This document shows, piece by piece, positions 1-10,289 of a DNA stretch of 64,000 nucleotides (the first letter of the stretch is position 1; each line of letters begins with the position of its first letter). The notes beneath the pieces are model-generated. The model saw only the letters and a program-made list of their open reading frames with translations. It made no database searches and was not told the origin of the DNA. A program made the translations under genes and the position numbers. Source of the stretch: Verrucomicrobiia bacterium DG1235 (GTDB taxonomy: Bacteria > Verrucomicrobiota > Verrucomicrobiia > Opitutales > Opitutaceae); contig DS990592.1 in assembly GCA_000155695.1 (NCBI GenBank), positions 563,919 to 627,918 of the forward strand. The letters are read 5' to 3'.

Positions 1-56
1 CGTCCCTTCCAATTCGTTAATCAACAGATAACTCTAACAAACGATAACTCAAAAAC
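1..56 (+). promoter_or_regulatory. groES leader, truncated by the window edge
   Basis: Short AT-rich leader before groES. No Shine-Dalgarno sequence is visible in front of the ATG, and none of the inverted-repeat halves of a CIRCE element (the HrcA operator) is present. An operator further upstream would lie outside the window. The groES-groEL spacer (366-415) is also AT-rich and lacks a Shine-Dalgarno sequence. Confidence 0.3.
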
Positions 57-365
57 ATGAGCGCATCAACATCAGTGAAAGTAAAACCCCTAGGTGATCG
101 CGTGCTGATCAAGCACATCGAAGAAGACGAGCAAGTTCGTGGTGGCATCTACATCCCGGATTCTGCCAAGGAAAAGCCACAAGAGGCTGAAGTAATCGCG
201 CTTGGCACTGGAGCCAAGGACAGTGATGGCAAGGCAGTTGCCTTCAACGTAAAGGTCGGCGATCGCGTTCTTACCAGCAAGTACGGTGGCACCGAAGTTA
301 AGGTAGACGGCGTCACTTACCTTCTTGTTCGTGAGGATGACATCCTCGGTATTATCGAAGCGTAA
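57..365 (+). CDS. groES: Co-chaperonin GroES (Cpn10)
   Basis: Heptameric lid of the GroEL folding chamber in the cytoplasm. The 102-aa protein has the family fold from '[11 protein letters not shown]' near residues 9-19, then the mobile loop (about residues 22-37, with GGIYIP at 29-34) that contacts GroEL. The C-terminal strand contains '[13 protein letters not shown]'. It is a few residues longer than the usual 95-97 aa because of a short N-terminal extension. groEL follows 50 bp downstream on the same strand, so the two form the standard chaperonin operon. Identity is secure; the ATG start fits the family. Confidence 0.97.
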   Translation: MSASTSVKVKPLGDRVLIKHIEEDEQVRGGIYIPDSAKEKPQEAEVIALGTGAKDSDGKAVAFNVKVGDRVLTSKYGGTEVKVDGVTYLLVREDDILGIIEA

Positions 366-376
366 GCTCGATATGA

Positions 377-2062
<1,686 letters not shown>

Positions 2063-2100
2063 TTCATTTCCTAATACACACGTTTTGTACAAAACATTTC

Positions 2101-2127
2101 AAGCGGCCCTTCGGGGCCGCTTTTTTT
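2101..2127 (+). terminator. Intrinsic terminator of groESL
   Basis: A 9-bp perfect stem (AAGCGGCCC / GGGCCGCTT) closed by a UUCG tetraloop, then an uninterrupted T tract to 2127. It lies 38 bp after the groEL stop codon. Confidence 0.93.
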
Positions 2128-2148
2128 GCGTCTGATTACAATCGGTGT

Positions 2149-2913
2149 CTAGGAATGACGCGCTAGCAATAGTCTGAGTGTGCCGATGACGCCCAGGACC
2201 GCTGCCAATTCGACCATTAGATTTGAACTGTCGGGTACAGAGTGTGGAGGAGTGCTAGGGTGGACGGCATAGGATCGAGCAAGTGGAGCGGGCGGGGCGT
2301 GCGCCAACTCCTCGCTCATGACTTTGTAGATTCGTATCGATGCGATCGAGAATGAGCCTGCTTGCCCCATAATTACGGAGGCGTTTGAGGGAGCGGCGAA
2401 AGTGTTGTTGCGAGCGCTGCCGATTTGTAGGTCTGCATCGATTACAAGGTCGCCCTCACCAAATGAGAGTCCGTAATCTTCGGGTGAGACTTTCATGGAA
2501 CCGAATCGCTTTTCGGTACGTTCCCATTTGCGGTTTTTTTCGATGTCGAAGATGAACCGTCCTGCGCTTAGTTCGTAGCGACCCAGCCATGATTTCCATT
2601 TTCTCGGATTGTAGCCTCCAATTATCCGAGTTTCTGGATCGTAGGGAGCTCTTGCGTGAACGATGGTTACAGTTGGACCAGCCCTGTCGATGGCTCTATG
2701 CATGCGTTCAGAGCTCAGGTCTTTGTGCTTCGGATTGCTAGAGTCGTATTCAAAAATTAATTGCAGATGCGAGTCTGATTGAGGCAGCCAAGGTCGGACT
2801 ACCGCAAGCTGCTCAGACTCAGACATGTCTGACGCGTTTGTGGAGAGTGCCACGGAGCAGAAAAGCGCCGTGTTTACCGTTAACCTTTTTAGTGTTCTCA
2901 ATACTGAATCCAT
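2149..2913 (-). CDS. Secreted protein with VPDSG-CTERM-like anchor
   Basis: The central domain is not recognised. The protein (about 254 aa from the ATG at 2913; a GTG at 2940 is also in frame) begins with a hydrophobic signal-like segment 'TALFCSVALSTNA'. It ends with a short motif 'SVPDSSN', one hydrophobic helix (LMVELAAVLGVIGTLRLLL) and a basic tail ARHS. That tripartite tail matches the layout of the VPDSG-CTERM sorting signal described in Verrucomicrobia, with Ser replacing the Gly. This suggests exosortase-type processing at the envelope, though no exosortase gene is in this window. The gene is convergent with groEL beyond its terminator. Confidence 0.6.
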   Translation of the reverse strand: MDSVLRTLKRLTVNTALFCSVALSTNASDMSESEQLAVVRPWLPQSDSHLQLIFEYDSSNPKHKDLSSERMHRAIDRAGPTVTIVHARAPYDPETRIIGGYNPRKWKSWLGRYELSAGRFIFDIEKNRKWERTEKRFGSMKVSPEDYGLSFGEGDLVIDADLQIGSARNNTFAAPSNASVIMGQAGSFSIASIRIYKVMSEELAHAPPAPLARSYAVHPSTPPHSVPDSSNLMVELAAVLGVIGTLRLLLARHS

Positions 2914-3194
2914 TTCTTGCTTACAGGCACAATGATACACCTGTAAGTGACTAAATACCAGTGAATTATAGTTTTCACACTAGGTTTACAGAAGTCTCAG
3001 GGATTTTGCTGCAAACAGTCTTAGGTACTAGTACTCGATAACGCTCGAGGTTTAAGAAAAACTGATTTCACGTATTAGGTATGTGGTGACGGTGGAGTTG
3101 AGGCGATTGAGTATCTAGAGAATACTCCATAGGTCTATACATTATCCAGTTGAAGGATTTAGGACTAGAAACGACTTTGTTATGGAGGCTACCG

Positions 3195-4205
3195 CTACAG
3201 TAGCGTTGACAGTTTTTCCTGGAAACCAGCCAAGCCGATGGCTGAGCCGTTGAGGATGAATAGGGAGTCGTGTTCAGTGGGGTTGATCGTGAAATCTGAT
3301 TTCGATGCTTCGTAATGTTTCACTGAATACGTTGGATCCATTAGAATGCCCTCTCTACGGGCAATTCGCCCGCAGGCTTTGAGGAGGCTTTGGTTCACTG
3401 ATCCGAACTTTGGTGACAAGGTAGGGAAGAGAAAGCGGATAGAGAGACGAGGGAGGTCCTTTCGTCCGTTTTCCGCGATAAAGCTCTTCCGAAGCGTGTT
3501 GAGGTCTTCTCTGAACCTTTTTTCTGTACCGGCTATCAGCGTGACTACGATTTCTCTTTCGATGCCCTCGCTCTCGCTGAGAAACTCCAGGCCGAGGATC
3601 AGTCCGATGGCTCCAAGTCCGGTTCCGCTATCGACATAAATACGTTCAAATTTCACCGAGTGTTCTGCCTCGTTTCGCAGTATATCCTCGGCCAGAGTGA
3701 ATGTTCCCGGTAGAGCCTCTGGGCCGAAGCAGCCTTCGGCAAGCAGGAAGGATTTGGCGTTGACGCTAGTGTGCTTCTGGAGGTGATCGCGAGCGATCGT
3801 ATCAACGGAGGACCAGTGGGCTCGAGAAATGGGCACGACTTCTTCCTCGCCGAGAAGCATTTTTAGCAAAAGGGCGTTTCCTCGGAGGGAGTCGTCGGCT
3901 GCCTCTCTGATGAAGGCAATCGGTCTTATTCCGTTCTCGCGAAGAAGCTGGGCCAATCCGACGAGATTGTTGGAGTTGGGGCCTCCGATCATGCCGACAT
4001 TCGTGATTGAGCGCGCTTTGAGGAACGGTATCATGCTCGCGTATTTCCTCATTTTCGACCCGCTGATTCCGGAGCTGAGTTCGTCTTCTCGCTTGATCCA
4101 TAGATTGCCGTTTGGGTTGCTGGGCAATTTGTGGATGCGTGTTGGTTTTGCGAGGTTCGGGTCTACAAGCGACCGTATAGACTCCGGCAGCTTTTTGTGG
4201 GTCAT
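3195..4205 (-). CDS. PLP-dependent ACC deaminase / D-cysteine desulfhydrase family enzyme
   Basis: Fold-type II pyridoxal-phosphate enzyme of the ACC deaminase/D-cysteine desulfhydrase group, which deaminates small amino acids such as D-cysteine or 1-aminocyclopropane-1-carboxylate. The 336-aa length is typical. The cofactor lysine is predicted at K51 in 'SGSKMRKY', replacing the usual GGNK.RK. 'GGPNSNN' stands where the family has GG.QSNH, and 'DSGTGLGAIGL' forms a phosphate-binding Gly-rich loop. The altered residues around the active site make the true substrate uncertain. The ATG at 4205 overlaps the stop of the upstream GSCFA gene (ATGA), so the two are translationally coupled. Confidence 0.75.
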   Translation of the reverse strand: MTHKKLPESIRSLVDPNLAKPTRIHKLPSNPNGNLWIKREDELSSGISGSKMRKYASMIPFLKARSITNVGMIGGPNSNNLVGLAQLLRENGIRPIAFIREAADDSLRGNALLLKMLLGEEEVVPISRAHWSSVDTIARDHLQKHTSVNAKSFLLAEGCFGPEALPGTFTLAEDILRNEAEHSVKFERIYVDSGTGLGAIGLILGLEFLSESEGIEREIVVTLIAGTEKRFREDLNTLRKSFIAENGRKDLPRLSIRFLFPTLSPKFGSVNQSLLKACGRIARREGILMDPTYSVKHYEASKSDFTINPTEHDSLFILNGSAIGLAGFQEKLSTLL

Positions 4206-5176
4206 GGCAGTTGATCCAGCTCTTTTTGTAAGGGGGCGCAGTCGAGCGATTGGGACGTGAGCGAGCCTATCTTTTCGGCTATCTGTTCCTTGAATAATTG
4301 ATACGATTTTGTATCAGGATGGTGGGGACGATGTGTTAGGGCGGCGAGAACAGATTCGATTTCCCCGCATCGTCTGCGGCATGTATCGGTAAGGAAGGTT
4401 TCGGAGAAGCATCGCCAAATGTAGTCGGTGGCTTGCTTGCTAGGGTGAGCTAGGTCCTCCTTGTAGAAGCGGTAGTCTCTGAGTTCGTCGATCAGAAGTT
4501 CATAGGCGGGAAAATACGATATGTGTTCAAATTCTGTTTCGAGTTGATGAGCGGCGAGCAGCAGATGGGCCTTGCTGAGATTGTTTTCTCGAAGGCCATC
4601 TCTGAGGTGACGAACCGGGCTGACGGTTAGGCAAATATCTATGTCCTCGTTTTCTGCGCGGATCAGCTTGATGGCGCGAGCGAGGTGTTTGGAGATTTCC
4701 GGGTGTGAGATGAGGGATTTGTTGAAGCGATCGAGCGGTAGTTTATGGTTGTGAGCGACGGCTTGTGGATTGTCTTTTATTTCGTAGACCCATGAGGAGC
4801 CCAGCGTGAGGATGAGGAGGCGGCCGGAGAGAAGCTGCTCTCGGAGGCGTATGAGACTTTTGTTGGCTTGGGAAACGCTTTGCTCGCGCTGGGTAGAGGC
4901 AAGGGAGCTATGGATCAAAAAATGTCTCCATAGCTCTAGATGTTGGAAAAACTCTTCAGGCTGGAAGAAGCGTTTTTCGAGAGCTCGGATGACTGTTTCC
5001 GCCAGGGCGAGTGGGTTGTACAGTGTGCCGAGTGGATTCGTGGTACAGCTGAAGAGTCGTTTTTCGAGTCGCTCGCCGATTTCGTCGGCGAAACAGGAGC
5101 CAAGACATGCAATGCGATCTGAATGATCGTATTTGTTCTGTGGGGACGGCAGGCTGACTTTAGTTTGCAGCTTCAT
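4202..5176 (-). CDS. GSCFA domain protein
   Basis: Member of the GSCFA family (PF08885), a conserved bacterial family of unknown biochemical role with a likely SGNH/GDSL-hydrolase-like fold. The diagnostic 'LGSCFADEIGERL' lies at about residues 25-37, followed by 'NPLGTLYNP'. A later 'LTLGSSWVY' and the terminal 'EDLAHPSKQATDYIW', which resembles the D-x-x-H catalytic end of SGNH enzymes, also fit. It is the first gene of a two-gene unit with the PLP enzyme downstream (4-bp ATGA overlap). The coupling suggests related substrates, which is inference. Confidence 0.85.
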   Translation of the reverse strand: MKLQTKVSLPSPQNKYDHSDRIACLGSCFADEIGERLEKRLFSCTTNPLGTLYNPLALAETVIRALEKRFFQPEEFFQHLELWRHFLIHSSLASTQREQSVSQANKSLIRLREQLLSGRLLILTLGSSWVYEIKDNPQAVAHNHKLPLDRFNKSLISHPEISKHLARAIKLIRAENEDIDICLTVSPVRHLRDGLRENNLSKAHLLLAAHQLETEFEHISYFPAYELLIDELRDYRFYKEDLAHPSKQATDYIWRCFSETFLTDTCRRRCGEIESVLAALTHRPHHPDTKSYQLFKEQIAEKIGSLTSQSLDCAPLQKELDQLP

Positions 5177-5282
5177 CCGTGGCGAATCTCAAACCTGGGG
5201 AGCATGCGTTTCTGATGAACGATTCGAAGCTCGTGAACAAGCCCGAAACGTCCCGCACGCATTGCCAGCCAACGGACTGCGT

Positions 5283-5762
5283 CTATTCTTCCAGGATGAA
5301 GCTAATGTGATTATCGCCCACGTCGCGGAGTCTTCCGCTCGAAAGGTTTCCATCATCGAGCAGACGGTCGACGGCGAGGATCGTTTCGTTGCTTGCGGTT
5401 GCTCCGTGAATGGAAACGCCAGCTGTGAAACCGAAGGCATTGAAGTCGTAGTCCCAAAGTCCGCCGATCGCGGACGGCTTGGTCCAGGTGCCTTTCAGGA
5501 GCAGTTCCTCCATTCCGCTTGGGACTGTAGCCGGATAGCCGTCTTCAGGCCATTCGCCGGCGCCTAGATTGTAAATCTCAAATTTCTCGGCGAAGAGTCG
5601 AAAGTCATTAGCGGTGCGGGCCGCTTTGGAGTTTTGCCGGGACTGGATAAAGGTCGGGATGGCGATGGAGGCCATGAGACCTATGATGGTCACGACCACG
5701 ATGATTTCTACCAGGGTGAATCCTTTTCGGCTAGGCTTTGCGGACTTAGTGCTTGGTGTCAT
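5283..5762 (-). CDS. Type II secretion-type pseudopilin (prepilin-like protein)
   Basis: The 159-aa protein has a class III prepilin leader: basic N-terminus, cleavage context 'RKG/FTLVEIIVVVTIIG' with Glu at position +5, then a long hydrophobic helix and 'PTFIQSRQNSKAARTANDF'. The rest looks like the small globular pseudopilin domain of Verrucomicrobia/Planctomycetes proteins ('GPWDYDFN'-like region here as 'GGLWDYDFNAFGFTAG'). It would be cleaved by a prepilin peptidase and placed in a periplasmic pseudopilus or released. No secretion ATPase or secretin gene is nearby, so it is an isolated pseudopilin of unknown function. Confidence 0.8.
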   Translation of the reverse strand: MTPSTKSAKPSRKGFTLVEIIVVVTIIGLMASIAIPTFIQSRQNSKAARTANDFRLFAEKFEIYNLGAGEWPEDGYPATVPSGMEELLLKGTWTKPSAIGGLWDYDFNAFGFTAGVSIHGATASNETILAVDRLLDDGNLSSGRLRDVGDNHISFILEE

Positions 5763-6004
5763 TGTGTAAAAAAGATTCCTGGTTCGCCTTCAGGAACAAT
5801 GGCCGAGCTAGCGCTTGGGTAGTGATGCCGCATTCCTAGGTTATTCGCTAATCGGTGGTTTTTCACGCCACTGCACCGATTTGCGGATGAACTCTAGATA
5901 GTCGTGCGGGAACTGCTTCGGGGGCGTGGAAGCCTACTTGCGCTTTGGGTGGACCCGTGGGTAGGAGCCGCGGTGGTCAAGCGATCTCGGGCGAGAGAAT
6001 CGGT

Positions 6005-7459
6005 CTAGTTCGAGGCGGTCACGAGGACGGGGCGAACGAATACACAGTCGGAGAAAGGCAGGAAGAGCTCGATGGAGTCATCTGTTTCCAGGTGGCGAAT
6101 GGCTCCGTTTTCCGTTTCGATCGGCGACCAGTTTTGCATGTCGGAGCTGCACTCGAAGCCGATGTCGTATCCGAGAGCGGAGGCTGGGATGGTACCTTCG
6201 AGTTGTGCTTTGTCGTGACGGTAGAGCACGCCGCGTACACCGTTTTCCGAAGTTGGTGTCATGGAGTTCCAATCGAATTCGAGCACAGGGTTGAGAACGA
6301 CTTCTCGGCTGAATGATGCTTGTGTTTCGAGGCTGGCCGATATTTGGCCGCGGTTGTTGATGGACTTAGGCGTGATGCGGCAGTCGAGAGAATCGACTCC
6401 CTCGGGGAGGATGCCGGCGAGCTTTTGTTCGAGGTGTGGCATCAGGTCGATCGTGCCGGTGTCTTCCGACCAGAGGATGGGGGAAAATCCAGAATGCCCA
6501 TCGCTGTCGCGCATTTCTGCAGTGCCAGCCACGATGTCCTTATCGTTGAGAGCGTACGCTCGGATGGCTCCAGCGGAGTCGCTGGGTGCGGGAATGAAGT
6601 GGCCAGCGCGTTTTGCGAGGTCGTAGAGGTAGGCGCCTTGGTCGAGCTCGCCGACCATCTTTTCGTGACGATTGATATCGCGGGCGGTGGAGTGAGTCGC
6701 TTGGAAGAAATCCGCGTCGAAGTCCTCTAGATCGACGGACCCAGCGTTGGGTTCGAAGAGGAATGCGCGTTCTGTGTAGTGAGCGGCGGAATCTAGGAAG
6801 AGACGGTAGGTGCCAACTACGTTGCCGGATTCGCTGATGGCTTTTGGCGTGGTGACGCTGTGAGTCTCGATGGTATCGAGGGCTGGGATGTCGATACGAC
6901 CCGTTTCGAAGGACCAAGCAAAGGCGGAGTTCCCGACGATATCCTCACCTGCGAAGTTTTGCGAGGTGCCGATAGCCATCCCGACTTCGTTTATGTCGAA
7001 GAGTGAGGTGGAACCAGCTCCGAGCGGTGAGCGGGCTCCGATGTCGTCGAGATCGACGAGTCCGTTTGAGGGGTCCCAGTAGAATGGGAAGGTATCGAAA
7101 CGTGAGCCATTGTCGTCGCGGACGATATAGGTTTTGGTGCCGACCGCCTGTTGGAATTTGTTGATGGAGGCGGCGCCGATGCGCGAGAGGGATGCGGGGT
7201 AGTCGGTGTTGGCGTTGACGACGTTGGTGGTTGCTCCGTCTTTCCATACCGCGAAGGTAGCGACGCGATTGAGCAGTGTTTCGCCGTTTTCGTTGATTTC
7301 GTTTCCGCGAGTTCCGGCGCGGTTAATTTGCGAGCCGAAGACTTCGGGCACTACGAGTTCGTAGCGGATCTGGGCGTTGAGGGAAAATGGCAGGCTGAAG
7401 CTGGCCATCGCCGCGAGGGCAAGGGATTTGATAACTGGATTCGAAAGTAAGTGACGCAT
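6005..7459 (-). CDS. Secreted HAF-repeat-like protein
   Basis: Predicted exported protein of about 484 aa. I chose the ATG at 7459 because it is preceded by TAGGAG at good spacing and starts a clear signal peptide (MRHLLSNPVIKSLALAAMAS...SLNA). The body contains repeats of the type 'AxxINExGxVVG' ('ALNDKDIVAGTAEM', 'AISESGNVVGTY', 'DINRHEKMVGEL', 'INNRGQISAS'), as in HAF-family extracellular repeat proteins, a beta-propeller-like fold of unknown function. The last ~90 residues resemble a small beta-rich domain with 'DMQNWSPIE'. It stands alone and is divergent from the FAH-family gene. Confidence 0.7.
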   Translation of the reverse strand: MRHLLSNPVIKSLALAAMASFSLPFSLNAQIRYELVVPEVFGSQINRAGTRGNEINENGETLLNRVATFAVWKDGATTNVVNANTDYPASLSRIGAASINKFQQAVGTKTYIVRDDNGSRFDTFPFYWDPSNGLVDLDDIGARSPLGAGSTSLFDINEVGMAIGTSQNFAGEDIVGNSAFAWSFETGRIDIPALDTIETHSVTTPKAISESGNVVGTYRLFLDSAAHYTERAFLFEPNAGSVDLEDFDADFFQATHSTARDINRHEKMVGELDQGAYLYDLAKRAGHFIPAPSDSAGAIRAYALNDKDIVAGTAEMRDSDGHSGFSPILWSEDTGTIDLMPHLEQKLAGILPEGVDSLDCRITPKSINNRGQISASLETQASFSREVVLNPVLEFDWNSMTPTSENGVRGVLYRHDKAQLEGTIPASALGYDIGFECSSDMQNWSPIETENGAIRHLETDDSIELFLPFSDCVFVRPVLVTASN

Positions 7460-7647
7460 GATTTTTTCTCCTAAGCAGTGCGGGATAAGCGGTCCCGCGA
7501 CAGTCATTTTGCAGGAGCTGCGCCAGTATTTTTAAGAGCGGTTTCGAACTTTGTAAGGATCTGGAAAGCAATGAATTATGGGCTGATGAGTAATTGCGTT
7601 CATTTTGAGAACCGACTGTTTCGCTGTAAGGGCTAACAGACAGTTTC

Positions 7648-7661
7648 TGGAAAATTTTCCA
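7648..7661. promoter_or_regulatory. 14-bp perfect palindrome, possible operator
   Basis: TGGAAAATTTTCCA is its own reverse complement and lies in the divergent region between the HAF-repeat gene and the FAH-family gene, 47 bp upstream of the latter. It could bind a dimeric regulator. The motif is AT-rich and short, so chance is possible. Confidence 0.3.
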
Positions 7662-7707
7662 TGTTTGAGTTTGGAAGTGACTCGTATCTAAGGGGCAAGG
7701 ATGCATT

Positions 7708-8334
7708 TTGTGGCCTACTATGAACTCTGTAGATTTTTCCGGGACTAGGAAGTGTCCTTCGAAGGTTGTTTGCATCGGGCGTAATTACGTGGCCCACATT
7801 TCAGAGCTTGGGAATGTGAAGCCCGATCAGATGGTTATTTTCTTCAAGCCGAATGCGGCGATATCTGATGACTTGCATGCGACCCATGAGGAGCCGTTGC
7901 AGTACGAGGGGGAAATCTCCTTCGGGCTGGTGGGAGGAGAGTTTCGCTATGTGGGATTTGGGATCGATCTCACTAAGCGAGGGCTGCAATCGACTTTGAT
8001 CGAGAAGAGTCTTCCTTGGGAGCGGTGTAAATCGTTCAAGGGGTCTGCGGTGTTCAGCGGCTTCGTCCCTCTGGAAGGAAAGGTCGATGAGCTCGAGGTG
8101 GAGCTCTTGATAGATGGCGTGAGGGCTCAATGTGGATCTGTCGCCGAGATGATCAACAAGCCAGCGGATGTTTTGGAGGAGATTAAAACGTTCACCGACT
8201 TGGAGGACTACGATATCGTGATGAGCGGCACTCCGAAGGGAGTCGGTTTCGTAAAGGCGGGATCGCTTTACGAGGGAGTTATTCGGAAAAATGGCGTTGA
8301 GTTGGTGCGGTCCAGCTGGCGGGCGCTGACGTAA
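7708..8334 (+). CDS. Fumarylacetoacetate hydrolase (FAH) family protein
   Basis: Metal-dependent FAH-fold enzyme, a group that includes acylpyruvate hydrolases and oxaloacetate decarboxylases (FAHD1-like). Visible are 'VVCIGRNYVAHISELGN' near the start, the metal-ligand strand 'YEGEISFGLVG', 'WERCKSFKGSAVFSGFV' and the active-site strand 'DIVMSGTPKGVG'. At 208 aa it is a minimal single-domain version. The TTG at 7708 lies 7 nt after a GGGGCAAGG ribosome-binding site. An in-frame ATG at 7720 is the alternative start but lacks well-spaced pairing. The usual 'GNDVSARDLQ' segment is altered ('GFGIDLTKRGLQ'), so the substrate is unclear. Confidence 0.85.
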   Translation: MWPTMNSVDFSGTRKCPSKVVCIGRNYVAHISELGNVKPDQMVIFFKPNAAISDDLHATHEEPLQYEGEISFGLVGGEFRYVGFGIDLTKRGLQSTLIEKSLPWERCKSFKGSAVFSGFVPLEGKVDELEVELLIDGVRAQCGSVAEMINKPADVLEEIKTFTDLEDYDIVMSGTPKGVGFVKAGSLYEGVIRKNGVELVRSSWRALT

Positions 8335-8387
8335 GCGTGTCGCTTTAGCTTTTCATTGGGGCGCGAAAGCCTGAGACTCTTATCACT

Positions 8388-9059
8388 ATGCGTATTCTCA
8401 TCGTCGAAGATCAGGCAGACATCTTGAGGCATGTGAAGCGGGCTCTTGAACGGGCGGACCACGAGGTTTCGGTAGCGATTGACGGGCCGGAGGCAGTGGA
8501 GGTTGTTAGAGAGCGGCGGTTTGATTTGATCGTGCTTGATTTAAGTCTGCCTGGATTTGACGGAATGGAAGTTATGAAACGTATCAGTCCGATGGATGCG
8601 CGGCCGCGGGTCCTGATGTTGACTGCTCGTGGAGAAATCGATGATCGGGTAAAGGGCTTGAACGCCGGAGCGGACGACTACCTGACCAAACCCTTCGACA
8701 TGAAGGAGCTCTTGGCTCGCGTAGAAGCCTTGGGCCGTCGCGTTTTGCCCGGAGTTGATGACAATATTTTGGAAGCCGGAGATGTAGTGCTCGATGTGAT
8801 ACATAGAGTGGCGACGCGGAACGGTGATCGGATCGAGCTTTCGCCTCGGGAGTTTTCCTTGTTGCAGGTTCTGATTCGGGAACCGGGGCGGACCTTCTCG
8901 CGCGGCGAGTTGTTCGAGCGGATTTGGGGGAGGGAGCAGACTTACGAGGCGAAGACTGTGGAGATTTTCGTGATGCGGCTTCGCAAGAAACTGGACGTCC
9001 CTGGAAAGCCTTCGGCGATCGAGACTGTCAGAGGAATTGGATACAAATTGGCCAACTAG
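8388..9059 (+). CDS. OmpR/PhoB-family response regulator
   Basis: Two-domain transcription factor of 223 aa. The receiver domain (residues 1-115) has the acidic pocket E7/D8, phospho-acceptor D51 in 'LIVLDLSLPGFDG', T79 and K101 in 'DDYLTKPFDM'. The winged-helix DNA-binding domain (about 125-223) ends in 'IETVRGIGYKLAN', typical of the OmpR group. Its probable partner is the histidine kinase at 10290-12038 on the opposite strand; the two genes converge around the barrel gene. The last 4 bp overlap the stop of that barrel gene. Confidence 0.93.
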   Translation: MRILIVEDQADILRHVKRALERADHEVSVAIDGPEAVEVVRERRFDLIVLDLSLPGFDGMEVMKRISPMDARPRVLMLTARGEIDDRVKGLNAGADDYLTKPFDMKELLARVEALGRRVLPGVDDNILEAGDVVLDVIHRVATRNGDRIELSPREFSLLQVLIREPGRTFSRGELFERIWGREQTYEAKTVEIFVMRLRKKLDVPGKPSAIETVRGIGYKLAN

Positions 9060-10279
9060 AATCTGAGAGTGAAGCGCGAGGAGAAGTGAGTTCCCATATC
9101 GATGAGGCCCGTCTTGTTGTCACGCAAATCGACTTCTACTTGAAGTTGAGAATAAGCGGAAAGCCGAAGGGTGGCTCCGAGATCGATACGATTTTGGTCC
9201 TCACCCCAGGCGACTGAAGCGCCCCACTGGTTTTCCAAGCTTGAAAACCGTTGAGTGTTGAGGCGGGCGGCTATCGAGATTCGCGTGTCTAGTTTGTAGC
9301 TAGCTTCGACAAATGCTGAGCTTGAATCAACGTATCCAGTTCCGGGCACGAGAAATTCGCTTTGGAGAAATTCGCTCCAAATTCTGAGGTGCCTCCATTC
9401 GAAGGAGGCGTCCACAACAAAAGTTGTTTGCTTGTAACGGGACGGATCCCAAGCTCTGGGAAGCGTGCTTCTCTGCCAAGGGCCGAAGTATGGACCTTCG
9501 CTCGCGGAAAGACCTACTGTCCAACGCAGGTCTGGCTTCCAGGCGATTCGAGCTGAATAGCTTGGAAAGTCGAAGTCATCGTATCCGAGAGTCCAATACT
9601 CTGGACGTGAAGTGAGCGCGGCGTTTTTTATTTCGACGGCCCACTCGAATTTGGATCGTTTCCCAGACGCGGCGAAGCCCGTTGCATAGACGGGTCCCCA
9701 GATGATTGGATTGTAGTTGTAGAGCCATTTGTCGGAGACTTCTGTGCCAGGAAAGTCGTAGGTGAAACTGGAGTTGTCGGTAATCCGCGTGACTTGTTCG
9801 TAGGCGAGTGGAGCGGATATAAGGGGGTTCTGCCATGGGAGGTGACGGTTTTGCCACTGTCCTACTATGGTTGCAAACTGCCCTGCCTGGAGATTGAGAG
9901 AGTCGTCACCAAAGGGTGAATACCTAATGAAATATTCGTCGAGACGGAATTCGCGGTCACCGTTCGAGGGATCAAAGCCGTTGTCGATTCTGGCTTGGCC
10001 GAATGCATAGATTTTTTTGCCCGCTTGAATGTCTAGGAATAGGATGGCTCGCGGCTGAAGGTGCGCGTTGTCGGTTGTGTCGATTAAGCTCGGCGGCGAT
10101 CCTTCGAAGCTGTGGTATTCAAGGTCAAGTGTGCCACTTAAGCGGGCTCTCCAGAACGAGTCCGCGCTCGACTTAGCGAAATGAGAGCGAAGGTTGTCCA
10201 TCCAAATGTCGAAGGCTTCGCTGGACCAGAGCGTTTGTGATAGCGCGAGAAAGCCAAGAAGGGTGAGGGTGGACTTCAT
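9056..10279 (-). CDS. Outer-membrane beta-barrel (porin-like) protein
   Basis: About 407 aa from the ATG at 10279, which begins a signal peptide (MKSTLTLLGFLALSQTLWSSEA). A leftward extension would run into the kinase gene. The protein has many alternating amphipathic strands rich in Tyr/Trp ('QAGQFATIVGQWQNRHLPW', 'SRFTLRF'), and ends in an aromatic C-terminal Phe, the usual signal for Bam-mediated insertion. It resembles carbohydrate-selective or phosphate-selective porin-type barrels, but the substrate cannot be read from the sequence. It is the last gene of the cupredoxin-kinase-barrel unit, 10 bp after the kinase stop. Confidence 0.7.
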   Translation of the reverse strand: MKSTLTLLGFLALSQTLWSSEAFDIWMDNLRSHFAKSSADSFWRARLSGTLDLEYHSFEGSPPSLIDTTDNAHLQPRAILFLDIQAGKKIYAFGQARIDNGFDPSNGDREFRLDEYFIRYSPFGDDSLNLQAGQFATIVGQWQNRHLPWQNPLISAPLAYEQVTRITDNSSFTYDFPGTEVSDKWLYNYNPIIWGPVYATGFAASGKRSKFEWAVEIKNAALTSRPEYWTLGYDDFDFPSYSARIAWKPDLRWTVGLSASEGPYFGPWQRSTLPRAWDPSRYKQTTFVVDASFEWRHLRIWSEFLQSEFLVPGTGYVDSSSAFVEASYKLDTRISIAARLNTQRFSSLENQWGASVAWGEDQNRIDLGATLRLSAYSQLQVEVDLRDNKTGLIDMGTHFSSRFTLRF

Positions 10280-10289
10280 GGAATAAGGA

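Noticed and set aside
1..56. CIRCE operator of groES
   Set aside because: No TTAGCACTC-type arm is present in the visible leader.
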